64,000 bases of DNA from Mesorhizobium sp. RMAD-H1 (GCF_014191375.1 NZ_JACHWN010000003.1:310001-374000); one strand, 5' to 3'. Counted from the stretch's first letter, positions 44,919 through 54,553 are shown. Notes: generated by a model not told the origin, from the letters alone. Numbers and translations: made by a program.

Positions 44919-45545
44919 ATGGTGAAGGTTCTTGTGCTGTATTATTCGTCCTATGGCCATATCGAAGAAATGGCAGCGGCCGTTGCGGAGGGCGTGAGAG
45001 AGACCGGCGCCCGGGCGGTGCTCAAGCGTGTGCCGGAGATCGTCCCCGATCACGTCGCCAGGAAAGCCGGATACAAACTCGATCAGGCGGCCGAAATCGC
45101 CACGGTCGAGGAATTGGCCGATTATGATGCCATCATCATCGGCACGCCGACCCGTTTCGGCAACATGGCGGCGCAGATGAAGAATTTCCTGGATCAGGCG
45201 GGCGGGCTCTGGGCGAGGGATGCGCTCGTCGGGCGTGTGGGAAGTGTCTTCACGTCAACCGGCTCCCAGCATGGCGGTCAGGAGTCGACCATTCTTTCCA
45301 CTCATATCGTGCTCCTGTATCTGGGGATGCTGATTGCGGGCCTGCCCTATACGTTCAAAGGACAGTTGCGGATGGACGAGATCACGGGCGGCTCGCCCTA
45401 CGGCGCCTCGACCCTTGCCGATGACGGGAATGGCGGCAATCGTCTGCCGAGCGACAATGAGCTCCAGGGCGCCCGGTTTCAGGGCCGCCATGTCGCGGAA
45501 CTCGCCCGTGCCCTCGCCGCCGCCCGGGTGAAGGAGGTAGCGTGA
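44919..45545 (+). CDS. wrbA: NAD(P)H:quinone oxidoreductase, WrbA type
   Basis: Flavodoxin-fold quinone reductase of 208 residues. The N-terminal FMN phosphate loop [12 protein letters not shown] (about 7-18), the [24 protein letters not shown] segment and [13 protein letters not shown], then [12 protein letters not shown], are characteristic of WrbA. It performs two-electron reduction of quinones, protecting against redox cycling. The ATG at 44919 is used ([11 protein letters not shown]). It overlaps the MFS gene by 4 bp and is controlled presumably by the divergent LysR. Confidence 0.93.
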   Translation: MVKVLVLYYSSYGHIEEMAAAVAEGVRETGARAVLKRVPEIVPDHVARKAGYKLDQAAEIATVEELADYDAIIIGTPTRFGNMAAQMKNFLDQAGGLWARDALVGRVGSVFTSTGSQHGGQESTILSTHIVLLYLGMLIAGLPYTFKGQLRMDEITGGSPYGASTLADDGNGGNRLPSDNELQGARFQGRHVAELARALAAARVKEVA

Positions 45546-46750
45546 CAATGGTCGTCATCTCTTCCCAGCCAAATCAGGCCATGCGCCTGACAGTGGTTGG
45601 AGCCGTTGTGGGATCCGGTATCGTCGCTTCGCTTCAGGTCGGCAAGGCGGCAATAGCCGCGCCGATGCTGCAGGAGGGTCTTGGTCTCGATTTGGGCGCA
45701 GTGGGATGGCTGGCGGGCATCTTCGCCCTCCTCGGGCTTCTCGGCGGCATTCCGGCGGGCGCCGTGATCGCCGGCGTGGGCGACCGCCGCATCATGATTG
45801 TCGGCCTGTTTGCCATTCTCCTCGGTGCTTCCCTGGGTGCGGTCGTACCTTCCTACCCGTTGCTTCTCGCTTCCCGGGTGGTCGAAGGCCTAGGCTTTCT
45901 GCTGGTCACCGTCGCCGGCCCTGCAATCCTGCAGCGTGTGGTAGCCGCCCCACATCGTGATATCGCATTTGCCCTATGGAGTTGTTTCATGCCCGCCGGC
46001 ATTGCAATCGCCATGCTTGCAGGTCCGCTCTTTGCCGATTGGAGAACGCTCTGGTGGTGCAGCGCCGGCATTGCGGCGGTCGCGATGATCATGATCTCGG
46101 TCCTTGTGCCGGGTGTCGAGGCCAGCAAGGTGATTTCCTGGCGCGGCCTCGGCGCTGATGCCCTCGAGATCCTGAGGGAGCGCGGCCCCGTTTTGCTGGC
46201 GACATGCTTCGCGCTCTACAGCCTCATGTTTTTTGCGCTCTTCAGTTTTCTCCCGGTATTGCTGATGCAGCGGATGGGCGTGGCACATGGTGTCGCCGGC
46301 CTCCTGAGCGCAGTTGCGACGGCAGCCAATATTATCGGCAATCTTGCGGCGGGCTATCTCCTTGCCCGTGGTGTCGGCCGTCCGGTATTGATCGCTGTTG
46401 CAAGTAGCGTCATGGGAATCTCGGCATTGGGCATCTTCCTGCCGGTATTTGCCGACACGCCGACTTTCCTGCTCTGTCTTCTGTTTTCAGCCGTGGGAGG
46501 CCTGATTCCGGCGACCCTTCTTTCCTCGGCATCCGTGATTGCCCCCTCCGCCATGCTCGCTCCGATGGTGATCGGGCTGTCGATGCAGGGCAGCAATCTT
46601 GGCCAGATCGCTGGTCCGGTTGTCATCGGTGAGGCAATCGACGCTTTTGGCTGGTCGGCCGCCGCCGTGGCGGTTCTCCTGGCCGCTATTCTTGCAAGCC
46701 TCGCTGCGCTGGCCCTCGGGAAGAACCTCGCAAGAAATGGGAAAGGCTAG
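45542..46750 (+). CDS. MFS transporter
   Basis: Major facilitator of 402 residues with about twelve membrane helices and the loop motif [14 protein letters not shown] between helices 2 and 3. It begins at a GTG that overlaps the wrbA stop. Pairing with a quinone reductase suggests efflux of a quinone, drug or oxidant product. It ends 4 bp before the convergent GntR gene stop. Confidence 0.9.
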   Translation: MTMVVISSQPNQAMRLTVVGAVVGSGIVASLQVGKAAIAAPMLQEGLGLDLGAVGWLAGIFALLGLLGGIPAGAVIAGVGDRRIMIVGLFAILLGASLGAVVPSYPLLLASRVVEGLGFLLVTVAGPAILQRVVAAPHRDIAFALWSCFMPAGIAIAMLAGPLFADWRTLWWCSAGIAAVAMIMISVLVPGVEASKVISWRGLGADALEILRERGPVLLATCFALYSLMFFALFSFLPVLLMQRMGVAHGVAGLLSAVATAANIIGNLAAGYLLARGVGRPVLIAVASSVMGISALGIFLPVFADTPTFLLCLLFSAVGGLIPATLLSSASVIAPSAMLAPMVIGLSMQGSNLGQIAGPVVIGEAIDAFGWSAAAVAVLLAAILASLAALALGKNLARNGKG

Positions 46751-46754
46751 GATC

Positions 46755-47489
46755 TCACCGGCTGGGCCGGCTTGCGGCTCCGCCCGCTTTTTCACCGAAC
46801 ATAGAGGGGTGCTGATTGACGAGCTGATCGATCGAGCGGAAGACTTCTCTCAAGTGCGTCCTCATGTGCCGGGCGGCCAGATCGGGATCGTTTGCCTGTA
46901 CCGCCGCCGCGATATTTGCATGTTGCACGTAAAGCTGCTCGATATGTCCTGGTTGCGGCAGGCTCAGGTAGCGCACCCGGTCGAGCTGGCTTTTCACCGA
47001 CTGGATCACCTTCCAGCTGCGCGGCAGCGCGGCGATGTCGGAAAAGGCATGATGAAACTGGTCGTCAAGGACCATGAAATCATCGAGCCGCCGTGCGTCG
47101 ACGGCCTGTTTCTGCAGCCGCAACTGCTCGTCAAGGCGAGCGGCAAAGGCCGCATCCGCCCCGCGCGCCACCCGGCGCACCACGGCGATCTCCAGCGCCT
47201 CGCGGATGAACTGCGCTTCCATGACTTCGGCCACGCGAATGGGCGAGACATAGGTGCCGCGTTGCGGGAAGATATCGACCATCCCTTCATCGGCAAGCTT
47301 GATGAGCGCTTCGCGCACAGGCGTGCGGCTGACGCCGAGCTTCAGCGAGAGCTCCTTTTCGCTCAAGGCTTCGTTCGGCGCCAGTTCGAGCGTCAGGATC
47401 GCTCGTTTTATCTGGCTATGGACCTGCGCGCCGATCGGTGCCTTCGGATCGATCGCGCTCGGCCAGTCTGTTGCCTGACGAACTGACAC
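46755..47489 (-). CDS. GntR/FCD regulator of the uronate operon
   Basis: Regulator of 244 residues with winged helix at about 20-85 (LSEKELSLKLGVSRTPVREALIKLADEGMV) and FCD ligand domain after it. The GTG at 47489 has a very good RBS (GGGAGGAG), which decides against a longer ATG start. It is the last gene of the leftward dehydrogenase-TRAP-uxuB-uxuA operon, so it is probably autoregulated with it, sensing a hexuronate or mannonate-type acid, as UxuR-like regulators do. A candidate operator is at 54277-54288. Confidence 0.9.
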   Translation of the reverse strand: MSVRQATDWPSAIDPKAPIGAQVHSQIKRAILTLELAPNEALSEKELSLKLGVSRTPVREALIKLADEGMVDIFPQRGTYVSPIRVAEVMEAQFIREALEIAVVRRVARGADAAFAARLDEQLRLQKQAVDARRLDDFMVLDDQFHHAFSDIAALPRSWKVIQSVKSQLDRVRYLSLPQPGHIEQLYVQHANIAAAVQANDPDLAARHMRTHLREVFRSIDQLVNQHPSMFGEKAGGAASRPSR

Positions 47490-47559
47490 GTTTCTCCTCC
47501 CTTTCCCTATCCGGAGACCGGCGGCGGGGCCGGATTCTCGCGGATAGGCAATTTGCCGA

Positions 47560-48783
47560 TCACGCCGCGGTGCCCTCCAACGCCGCAACGGCCGCCATGA
47601 CGCCGCGAAGCTCCGCGAGCCCCCTGAGGCGACCGATGATCGGATAGCCCGGATGGGTCTTGCGCGTGTGATCGTCGATCAGCTCGTGACCATGGTCGGG
47701 GCGCATGGGGATTTGCCAGTCCTCGCGGCCCTCTGCCTTGCGGCGGCGGCATTCGGCGAGGAGGACGCGCACCAGCTTTACCATATCCGTATCGCCGCCC
47801 AGATGATCGGCTTCCATGAACGAGCCGTCCGGATCCTTCTTCACATTGCGCAAGTGCGCGAAATGGATCTTGTCGGCGAAGCGCGCTGCGATGGCGGGAA
47901 CGTCGTTGGCCGGGTTCGCGCCGAGCGAGCCCGAGCAGAGCGTCAGGCCGTTGGCAGGCGAGGGAACGACCGAGAGGATGAAATCGATATCCTCGGCGGA
48001 GGAAACGATGCGGTCCAGCCCGAAAAGCGAGCGCGGCGGATCGTCGGGATGCACGCAGAGCCTGATCCCCACCTCTTCCGCTGTGGGCACCACCTCGCGC
48101 AGGAAGCGGGCATAGTTCTCCCGCAGCTCGTCGCGCGAGACCTCGCTGTAGCGCTCCAGCATGGCGCGCAATCCCGGCACGTCGTAACGGTCATAGGCGC
48201 CGGGCAGGCCGGCCATGATGTTGGCGAGCAGCTGGTCGCGGTCGCTCTGCGACGATGCAGCCATCCATGCGCGCGCCTTGTCCAGCGTGGCGGTGTCCTG
48301 CTCGTCCTCGGCGCCGGGCCGTTTCAGAATATAGCAGTCGAAAGCCGCATATTCGTGGATGTTGAAACGCAGTGCCGTGCCGCCGCCCGGCAGGGGCGCG
48401 GCAAGCTCGGTGCGGGTCCAGTCGAGGATCGGCATGAAATTGTAGCAGATGATCTTCAGACCGCATGCGGCGAGATTGCGCAGCGATTGCCGGTAGTTGT
48501 CGAAGAGCGGCGTCAGATTGCCGGCACCGAGCTTGATGTTTTCATGAATAGGCAGGCTCTCGACCACCCGCCATTCCAGTCCGAGCGTGGGATCGGCGGC
48601 AATGATCGCCTGCCGGCGTCTGATCTCGTCGACGGTCCAGACCTCGCCATAGGCAATGTGGTGGAGGGCTGTGACGATGCCGCGGGCACCGGCCTGCCGG
48701 ATGTGCTTCAGTTCGCAGGCATCCTCCGGGCCGAACCAACGCCAGGTTTCCTCCATGGTGATCGCTCCGATCTGATCTGTCAT
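47560..48783 (-). CDS. uxuA: D-mannonate dehydratase
   Basis: UxuA family protein of 407 residues that dehydrates D-mannonate to 2-keto-3-deoxy-D-gluconate. The N-terminal MEETWRWFGPEDACELKHIRQAGARG and HHIAYGEVW are typical, as are metal-site regions ICYNFMPILDWTRT, LCVHPDDPPRS, CSGSLGAN and HFAHLRN. It overlaps uxuB by 4 bp. It acts after UxuB in hexuronate catabolism. The product would be phosphorylated by a KDG kinase not present here and split by KDPG aldolase, such as the one at 25978. Confidence 0.95.
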   Translation of the reverse strand: MTDQIGAITMEETWRWFGPEDACELKHIRQAGARGIVTALHHIAYGEVWTVDEIRRRQAIIAADPTLGLEWRVVESLPIHENIKLGAGNLTPLFDNYRQSLRNLAACGLKIICYNFMPILDWTRTELAAPLPGGGTALRFNIHEYAAFDCYILKRPGAEDEQDTATLDKARAWMAASSQSDRDQLLANIMAGLPGAYDRYDVPGLRAMLERYSEVSRDELRENYARFLREVVPTAEEVGIRLCVHPDDPPRSLFGLDRIVSSAEDIDFILSVVPSPANGLTLCSGSLGANPANDVPAIAARFADKIHFAHLRNVKKDPDGSFMEADHLGGDTDMVKLVRVLLAECRRRKAEGREDWQIPMRPDHGHELIDDHTRKTHPGYPIIGRLRGLAELRGVMAAVAALEGTAA

Positions 48784-50270
48784 TTCTCTTGTTTCGCTGT
48801 CTGGTTGATTGCGCTGACCGCGGCATGGGCGCCACCGGAGAGGAGGCCGCGCCAGGCGGTTTCGACGGTATCGAGGAAGCGTTCATCCCGGCTGAGATCC
48901 GTGCCGAAGATGCTCTCGATCGAGATCACGCGGCGCAGGTGCGCCGGATCGACTTGACCTTCGGCCTTCAGCCGGTCGGCAAGCGGGTCCTTGACGTCGA
49001 TCGGCCGGCCCTTTTCGTCGGAGCCCGCGGTATAGAAGATGAAGGCGGCGACCGCCAGCGCCAGCCGGTCCCACGGCGCGCCGGTCTTCAGCCGGTCGCG
49101 GATGGTGCCGAGCAGGCGTTGCGGCAGCTTCTGCGAACCGTCCATGGCGATCTGCGCCGTGCGGTGGCTGATGGCGGGATTGGCGTAGCGCTCCAGAAGT
49201 TGGCTCGCATAGGCGGCGAGATCGGTGCCGGCCGGCGCGGGTACCGTCGGAATGATCTCCTCATGCCAGAGACCGGCGAGGAATTCCCGAAAAACGGGAT
49301 CGGCCACTGTTTGCGCGATCGTCTCGTAGCCCGAGAGAAAGCCGAGATAGGCGAGCGATGAGTGGGTGCCGTTGAGCATGCGCAGCTTCATCAACTCGAA
49401 CGGCTCGACATCGGCGACGAACTGTGCCCCGGCCCGTTCCCAGGCTGGCCGTTCAGCCGACCCGAAAATATCCTCGATCACCCACTGGCGGAAGGGCTCG
49501 TGGATGACGGGCGCCACATCGGTGAGCCCGATGAGATCCTGGGCAAGCCGCAGATCATCCTCGGTCGAGGCGGGGACGATGCGATCCACCATGGTGCTGG
49601 GGAATGCGACATTGCTCTCGATCCATGCGGCGAGGCGATCATCGCGCAGCGCCGCGAAATCGCGGATCAGGCCGCGCAGCAGCTTGCCGTTGGAAGGGAG
49701 ATTATCGCAGCTGAGACACACGAACGGCGCGATCCCGCGGTCCTTGCGCAGCGCCAGCGCCGCGACGATAAAGCCGGGCAGGGAGACAGGGCTTTCCGGA
49801 TGTTTCAGATCATGGATGATGTCGGGATGGGACGGATTGAGCCGCCCCGTCGCCGGATCATGGCAATAGCCCTTTTCGGTGACCGTGATGGTGACGATGC
49901 GGATACCGGGATCAGCCAGCGTCTCGACAAGGCCTTTCGGGTCTTCCGGCGCCACGACGGACTGCAGGAGTGAGCCCATGATACGCGGCTCATCACCGGA
50001 GGCCGAGCGCTCGACCGTGGTGTAGAGACCATCCTGCGGCGTGAGCTTGTCGCGCTGCGAGGGGCTGCGCAGGCTGACGCCGATGATCCCCCAACCGCCA
50101 TGGGTCGCCGGGTCGCTCTCGATCGCATCGTCATTATAGACGATGCCATGGGCACGGAAGAACGCCCCGAGGCCGATATGGACGATGCCGGGCCGCAGCT
50201 TCGTTCTGTCGAAGCGGGGGAGGCGAGCCTTCGCGTCCTGCAGGGTTGTGCTGCCAAGTCTCTCAGTCAT
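48780..50270 (-). CDS. uxuB: D-fructuronate reductase / mannitol dehydrogenase family
   Basis: Polyol-type long-chain dehydrogenase of 496 residues, probably UxuB (NADH-dependent fructuronate to mannonate). The N-terminal IVHIGLGAFFRAHG nucleotide region, NGTHSSLAYLGFL and the catalytic Lys in the LMKLRMLNG segment (about 217) fit the family. It sits between the TRAP permease and uxuA and overlaps uxuA by 4 bp, which favours fructuronate over mannitol as the substrate. Confidence 0.92.
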   Translation of the reverse strand: MTERLGSTTLQDAKARLPRFDRTKLRPGIVHIGLGAFFRAHGIVYNDDAIESDPATHGGWGIIGVSLRSPSQRDKLTPQDGLYTTVERSASGDEPRIMGSLLQSVVAPEDPKGLVETLADPGIRIVTITVTEKGYCHDPATGRLNPSHPDIIHDLKHPESPVSLPGFIVAALALRKDRGIAPFVCLSCDNLPSNGKLLRGLIRDFAALRDDRLAAWIESNVAFPSTMVDRIVPASTEDDLRLAQDLIGLTDVAPVIHEPFRQWVIEDIFGSAERPAWERAGAQFVADVEPFELMKLRMLNGTHSSLAYLGFLSGYETIAQTVADPVFREFLAGLWHEEIIPTVPAPAGTDLAAYASQLLERYANPAISHRTAQIAMDGSQKLPQRLLGTIRDRLKTGAPWDRLALAVAAFIFYTAGSDEKGRPIDVKDPLADRLKAEGQVDPAHLRRVISIESIFGTDLSRDERFLDTVETAWRGLLSGGAHAAVSAINQTAKQEK

Positions 50271-50277
50271 CTCAAGC

Positions 50278-51555
50278 TCAATCGAAGAATACGGAAGGCA
50301 GCCACAGGGACAGCGCCGGAATGAAGGTCACCAGCATCAGCACGATCAGATTGCTGAGGATGAAGGGCAGAACCTCGCGGCTGATGATTCGCAGCGGCAC
50401 TTTACCGATATTGCCGGCGACGAACAGGCAGATTCCGACCGGCGGAGTGGTCAGGCCGATCATCAGATTGATGACTGCGATGATGGCGAACTGGATGGGA
50501 TCGATACCCACTTGCAGCGCCACCGCAAGCAGCGGCGGGAACAGGATGATCAGCGCGGCGATCGTCTCCATGAAGGTGCCGACGAAGAGGAGCAGCAGGT
50601 TGATCATCACGAGGATCAGATATTTGTTGTCCGTCACCGACAGCATCGCGCCGGCGATCATCTGCGGGATCTGCTCACTGGTGAGAATCCACCCGAATAC
50701 ATTGGCGAGACCGACCAGAAGGATCAGCGCGCCGGAGCCGACGGCCGATTCCAGCATGATGCGGGGCAATTGCTGGAGCTTGAAGCCTTTATAGATGAAC
50801 AGGCCCACGACGAAGGCATAGAGCGAGGCGACGACCGACGCCTCGGTAGGGGTGAAGACGCCGCCGACGATGCCGAACAGGATGATCACGGTCATGAGGA
50901 TGGCCCAGAAGGCGGCCTTGCCCGAGACGAAAACCTCGCGGAAGCCGACCCATTCGCCCTTGGGATAGTTCCGCATCCGCGCGATGATATAGGCCGTCAG
51001 CATCATGCCGAGACCCATCATGATGCCGGGAATGGCGCCGGCGAGGAACATGCGGCCGACGGACAGGCCCGTCAACGTGCCGACGATGATCATCGGGACC
51101 GAGGGCGGGATGATCGGACCGACCGTGGAAGCGGCAGCGGTCAAAGCCGAGGCGAAGCCGGCGCTATAGCCGGATTTCTTCATGGCCGGGATCATGACCG
51201 AGCCGATCGAGGCCGTCTCCGAGACGGCTGTTCCCGATATGCCGGCAAAGATCATCGATCCCGTGACGTTGGCGAGCCCGAGGCCACCGCGGATATGGCC
51301 GACAAGGGCGTTGCCGAAACGCACGATCTGGTCGGTGATGCCGCCATTGTTCATCAGATTGCCGGCCAGCACGAAACCGGGAATGCAGAGCAGGACGAAG
51401 CTGTCCATGCCCGAGAACATGAATTGCGGGACCACCGCCAGGTCTATATCGGCCAGAAAGAGATAGACGACCGAGGAAATGCCGAGCGTGATGGCGACCG
51501 GGACGCCCAGCGCCAGACAGACGACGAAGGTGCCGAAAAGAGCTGCCACCAGCAT
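50278..51555 (-). CDS. TRAP transporter large permease (DctM type)
   Basis: TRAP membrane subunit of 425 residues with about twelve membrane helices and family motifs such as PGFVLAGNLMNNGGITD and GSVMIPAMKKSGYSAGFASALTAAAST. It uses a sodium gradient to import the ligand caught by DctP. The ATG at 51555 overlaps the stop of the small permease by one base. The operon context (UxuA/UxuB) points to a uronate or aldonate substrate. Confidence 0.95.
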   Translation of the reverse strand: MLVAALFGTFVVCLALGVPVAITLGISSVVYLFLADIDLAVVPQFMFSGMDSFVLLCIPGFVLAGNLMNNGGITDQIVRFGNALVGHIRGGLGLANVTGSMIFAGISGTAVSETASIGSVMIPAMKKSGYSAGFASALTAAASTVGPIIPPSVPMIIVGTLTGLSVGRMFLAGAIPGIMMGLGMMLTAYIIARMRNYPKGEWVGFREVFVSGKAAFWAILMTVIILFGIVGGVFTPTEASVVASLYAFVVGLFIYKGFKLQQLPRIMLESAVGSGALILLVGLANVFGWILTSEQIPQMIAGAMLSVTDNKYLILVMINLLLLFVGTFMETIAALIILFPPLLAVALQVGIDPIQFAIIAVINLMIGLTTPPVGICLFVAGNIGKVPLRIISREVLPFILSNLIVLMLVTFIPALSLWLPSVFFD

Positions 51556-52049
51556 TACAGCGTCTCCTGATGCTGCATCCGTTTGCCGAAGCCGAGGAGC
51601 CGACCGAGATAGAAAAAGGCAAGCGATACAGGGATGATGAGGATTGTGATGTAGACGATGACCATCGGCGCATCGAACGAACGGGCGCGTTCGCCGAAGC
51701 TGTTCATGACATAAGCATAGGCGCCGGGAATGATCATCAGCGAAAAGACGATCGTGGCGACATCGACGAGCTTGTCGATAGCGACCTGTACCTTGGCGGG
51801 CAGCATCGAGGTCACGAGATCGACATTGACCAGCTCCCCGTCGAGCGCGGCGAGACCGCAGGAGAACGCGACCAGATAGAGCAGGGCGAAGCGCGAGACT
51901 TCTTCCGTCCAGATCGGGGCAGAGATACCGGGGATACGTCCCAGAACCTGCAGGGTCACCACGATGATCAGCACGGCAAAGGCGGCGACTGTGCCGATCC
52001 TGCAGAGGATTGCGGCCCCCTCGATGATTTTTCCCAGCAGATTTCTCAT
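51555..52049 (-). CDS. TRAP transporter small permease (DctQ type)
   Basis: Small TRAP membrane subunit of 164 residues with four membrane helices and the ISAPIWTEEVSRFALLYLVAFSCGLA segment typical of DctQ. The ATG at 52049 with AGGGAT upstream is used in preference to an ATG at 52112 that lies in the preceding hairpin. It is coupled to DctM. Confidence 0.93.
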   Translation of the reverse strand: MRNLLGKIIEGAAILCRIGTVAAFAVLIIVVTLQVLGRIPGISAPIWTEEVSRFALLYLVAFSCGLAALDGELVNVDLVTSMLPAKVQVAIDKLVDVATIVFSLMIIPGAYAYVMNSFGERARSFDAPMVIVYITILIIPVSLAFFYLGRLLGFGKRMQHQETL

Positions 52050-52085
52050 GGCATCATCCCTGAATATGCGATCGCGCCGGAACTC

Positions 52086-52112
52086 ATGCGGCCGTCCGGA
52101 GGACGGCCGCAT
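52086..52112 (-). terminator. hairpin between DctP and DctQ genes
   Basis: Perfect 12-bp inverted repeat ATGCGGCCGTCC / GGACGGCCGCAT with a 3-nt loop in the 80-bp gap after the binding-protein stop. Very stable, without a U-run on the minus strand. Probably a processing or stabilising hairpin that raises binding-protein levels. Confidence 0.6.
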
Positions 52113-52129
52113 CTCACGCCCATTGACGC

Positions 52130-53122
52130 TTATTTGACGGCCAGGATCTCTTCATAGAGCGGCCGAACTTCCGGGTTGAGTGCGTTGGCCACCGCTTCCT
52201 TTGCCTTTTCGGCAAAGGCAGCCTTGTCCACCTCGACGAACTCCATGCCCTTGCTCTGCAATTCGCTCTTGAAGCGCTCCTCATCGGCAATAAAGAGCTC
52301 GTGCTCATAGGCCTGCGCCACCTTGGCGGCTTCCATCACAGCTTTGCGCTGCTCGTCCGTCAGGTTGTTCATCAGGCGCTGGCTGGCGACGAGATAGATC
52401 CAGCTGCGCACGTGATCAGTCATGTTCACGTATTTCTGGACTTCGTAGAAGCTCGCCGAGCGGATGAGAGCGAGAGGATTTTCCTGTGCATCGATGACGT
52501 GGCTCTGCAGGCCGGTGAAGACTTCCGAAAAGGCCATCGGCGTCGGCTTGGCGCCGAGCGCCTCCCAGACCGAGACGAAGAGCGGCACGTTCGGCACGCG
52601 CAGCTTCAGCCCGTTGAGTTCCTCGGGCGACTTGATCGGCCTGTTGGAGGTCAGCTCGCGCGGGCCGCGTTCGAACCAGGTGAGCGGCACGAGCTTGGCC
52701 TTGGTCTCGATTTCGGCGGCGATCTTCTGGCCGATCGGCCCTTCCACCACCTTGCGCATATGCTCGCTGTCGCGGATCGCATAGGGGACGGCCAGCAGCG
52801 AGGCATAGGGCGTCCAATTCTGCAGGGATTCGCCCGTAATGGTGAAATCGACGGTTCCGAGCTGCAGCCCCTTGATCAGGTCCGTTTCCTTACCGAGCTG
52901 CTCGTTCGGGAAGACCTGCACTTCGAGCTCGCCATTGGTGCGCGCCTTCACCTCCTCGGCGAATTTCATGGCGGCCTTGTGCCAGGAATTGTCCTCATTG
53001 CCCAAATGGCCGAGTTTCAGCGTCTTGGCCTCCGCGAGACCAGGCGTCAGCGCCGTCAGGGCAACGCAGGTCGCGAGCAGTCCGGCCAGCAGGCCGCGTC
53101 TCTTCAGGGTCGTCTTGATCAT
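52130..53122 (-). CDS. TRAP transporter substrate-binding protein (DctP type)
   Basis: Periplasmic DctP-family protein of 330 residues with a Sec signal peptide (about 1-32, cleavage after AEA). The carboxylate-binding Arg is in LRVPNVPLFVSVWEALGAKPTPMAFSEVFTGLQ (the LK/RVP motif at about 172) as in C4-dicarboxylate/uronate binders. It precedes the hairpin and the two membrane subunits. Probable ligand: a hexuronate or aldonate, by operon context. Confidence 0.94.
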   Translation of the reverse strand: MIKTTLKRRGLLAGLLATCVALTALTPGLAEAKTLKLGHLGNEDNSWHKAAMKFAEEVKARTNGELEVQVFPNEQLGKETDLIKGLQLGTVDFTITGESLQNWTPYASLLAVPYAIRDSEHMRKVVEGPIGQKIAAEIETKAKLVPLTWFERGPRELTSNRPIKSPEELNGLKLRVPNVPLFVSVWEALGAKPTPMAFSEVFTGLQSHVIDAQENPLALIRSASFYEVQKYVNMTDHVRSWIYLVASQRLMNNLTDEQRKAVMEAAKVAQAYEHELFIADEERFKSELQSKGMEFVEVDKAAFAEKAKEAVANALNPEVRPLYEEILAVK

Positions 53123-53197
53123 GTTATCCTCCCTTGGCTTCTGCCCACCCGACTATTGGTGAGCCCATTTGATCCGGCGGCTCGCGCCGCGTTGCAA

Positions 53198-54214
53198 TCA
53201 GCTGAAATCCAGCTGCACCTTAACCGTTTTTTCCGGAGCCTGCTCGATCAGTGCGAAGGCATCCCTTGCATCGCTGGCCCGGAATGTCTGGGTGATCATC
53301 GTATCCGGCTTCAACTGCCCGCTTTCGAGCCACCCTATGACCTCCGGCAGGAGACGCCGGCTGAGCCTGGAGCCGACAAGGGTCAGCTCCTTCTTGACGA
53401 TCTCCTGCTGCGATACGTTACAGGGGGCGGGCGAAAACCCGAGGATGCCGATGCGCCCTGCGGGGCTTGCCACGCGGCAGGCCTCTTCGAGAAGGGCGGG
53501 GATGCCGGCGCCGTCGATCACCAATGTCGGCCCGAGCCCGTCATTTTCGCTGGCCACGCCTGCCGGAACGTCGTCCTTGCCGGTCTGCAGAAGCCGGTCG
53601 GCGCCGAACTGTTCCGCACGCTCGAGGCGCCGCTTGTCCGGATCAGCGACGATGACCCGCGCGCCCTTCAGCTTGGCGACCTGCAGAACGGTCAGCCCGA
53701 CGGTGCCGGAGCCGTAGACGAGGACAGTATCACGCTCGTCGCAGCCGGTGCGTGACAGCACGTTGGCGGCGATGGAGAAGGGCTCGGCAAGCGCCGCCAC
53801 CGATATCGGCAGATCCTTCGAGACCTTCACCGCATTGGCGGCAGGCACGACGACTTCCGAGCGAAAGCCGCCATCGCGATGCACGCCCATGACCTCCAGA
53901 TTGGCGCAAACATTGGAACGTCCGATGCGGCAGGCATAGCAATGGCCGCAGGAGACGACAGGGTCGACCACCACATGATCGCCAATGGCAAGAGACGTAA
54001 CGGCAGCGCCCGTCGCCGCGACGGTGCCGGCGAACTCATGGCCGATCACGCGCGGATATTTGGCGAAGGGGTTGGAACCATGCAGGATGTGGATATCGGA
54101 GCCGCAAATCCCGGCGGTCGATACCTTTATGCGCAATTCGTTAGGGCCGGGTTCGGCGCGGTCGGTCTCTATGACCTCCAAGGAGTGCGGCGCACGCACG
54201 CGGATTGCTATCAA
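53198..54214 (-). CDS. zinc-dependent dehydrogenase, LgoD/RspB-like (L-gulonate/L-galactonate type)
   Basis: Medium-chain dehydrogenase of 338 residues. Catalytic zinc ligands lie in GICGSDIH (Cys about 36) and GHEFAG (His-Glu about 60), the structural zinc Cys cluster in CGHCYACRIGRSNVC, and the NAD motif in VYGSGTVGLTVLQ. The VMGVHRDGGF segment resembles LgoD and RspB, which convert L-galactonate or L-gulonate to a keto-uronate. Start: TTG at 54214 with GGAGGAAG upstream; an ATG at 54238 is possible. It is the first gene of the uxu-TRAP operon, so it probably feeds fructuronate to UxuB. Confidence 0.87.
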   Translation of the reverse strand: MIAIRVRAPHSLEVIETDRAEPGPNELRIKVSTAGICGSDIHILHGSNPFAKYPRVIGHEFAGTVAATGAAVTSLAIGDHVVVDPVVSCGHCYACRIGRSNVCANLEVMGVHRDGGFRSEVVVPAANAVKVSKDLPISVAALAEPFSIAANVLSRTGCDERDTVLVYGSGTVGLTVLQVAKLKGARVIVADPDKRRLERAEQFGADRLLQTGKDDVPAGVASENDGLGPTLVIDGAGIPALLEEACRVASPAGRIGILGFSPAPCNVSQQEIVKKELTLVGSRLSRRLLPEVIGWLESGQLKPDTMITQTFRASDARDAFALIEQAPEKTVKVQLDFS

Positions 54215-54276
54215 TTTCTTCTTCCTCCCGCATTCCACCTAGGGCGGTCAAGCGTCTGTTGCGCTTTCCTCTAATA

Positions 54277-54296
54277 CTACCATGGTAGCATGTCAA
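54277..54296 (-). promoter_or_regulatory. promoter -35 box and GntR operator of the uronate operon
   Basis: On the minus strand TTGACA (54296-54291) is followed directly by the perfect palindrome CTACCATGGTAG (54288-54277), placed where the promoter spacer should be. No convincing -10 box is seen. The site is 63 nt upstream of the TTG start of the first gene. The GntR regulator at the end of the operon is the natural candidate. Between here and the PACE gene (to 54572) there is no other gene. Confidence 0.6.
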
Positions 54297-54461
54297 CGCA
54301 TGGAATCCGCCTGTTGTGGGTGTTCAGGCCCATATCCCGTCATCAGCCGACGCGCCGATTGCCGAAATATCGCTGCGAGGATTGGGGAGAAATTCGGTCA
54401 TTGCGATTGCCGGGGTTCGGCTCGGCCAGATCGTGCGCTGCAGGCTTGATGGCCGCCTCCC

Positions 54462-54553
54462 TTGTCATTCACGTCCCCCAGGGACTATATAGAGGCGCAA
54501 GCGAGGACGACCTCCCCCAGCTTTCTGGGACGATTATTCGGGACGACCCGAAT
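54462..54553 (+). promoter_or_regulatory. promoter and hairpin leader of PACE gene
   Basis: TTGTCA (54462-54467), 17-nt spacer and CTATAT (54485-54490), close to the rhizobial sigma-70 form CTTGAC-N17-CTATAT. The transcribed leader then holds CCCAG-CTTT-CTGGG (54516-54529) and a perfect ATTCGGG-ACGA-CCCGAAT (54536-54553) before the RBS GGAGGG. The hairpins may affect translation of the membrane protein. Confidence 0.5.

Noticed and set aside
50143-51570. Long plus-strand open frame (475 residues) opposite the TRAP large permease
   Set aside because: Asp/His/Arg-rich low-complexity translation typical of the antisense of a high-GC membrane protein gene; the minus-strand frame is a clear DctM.
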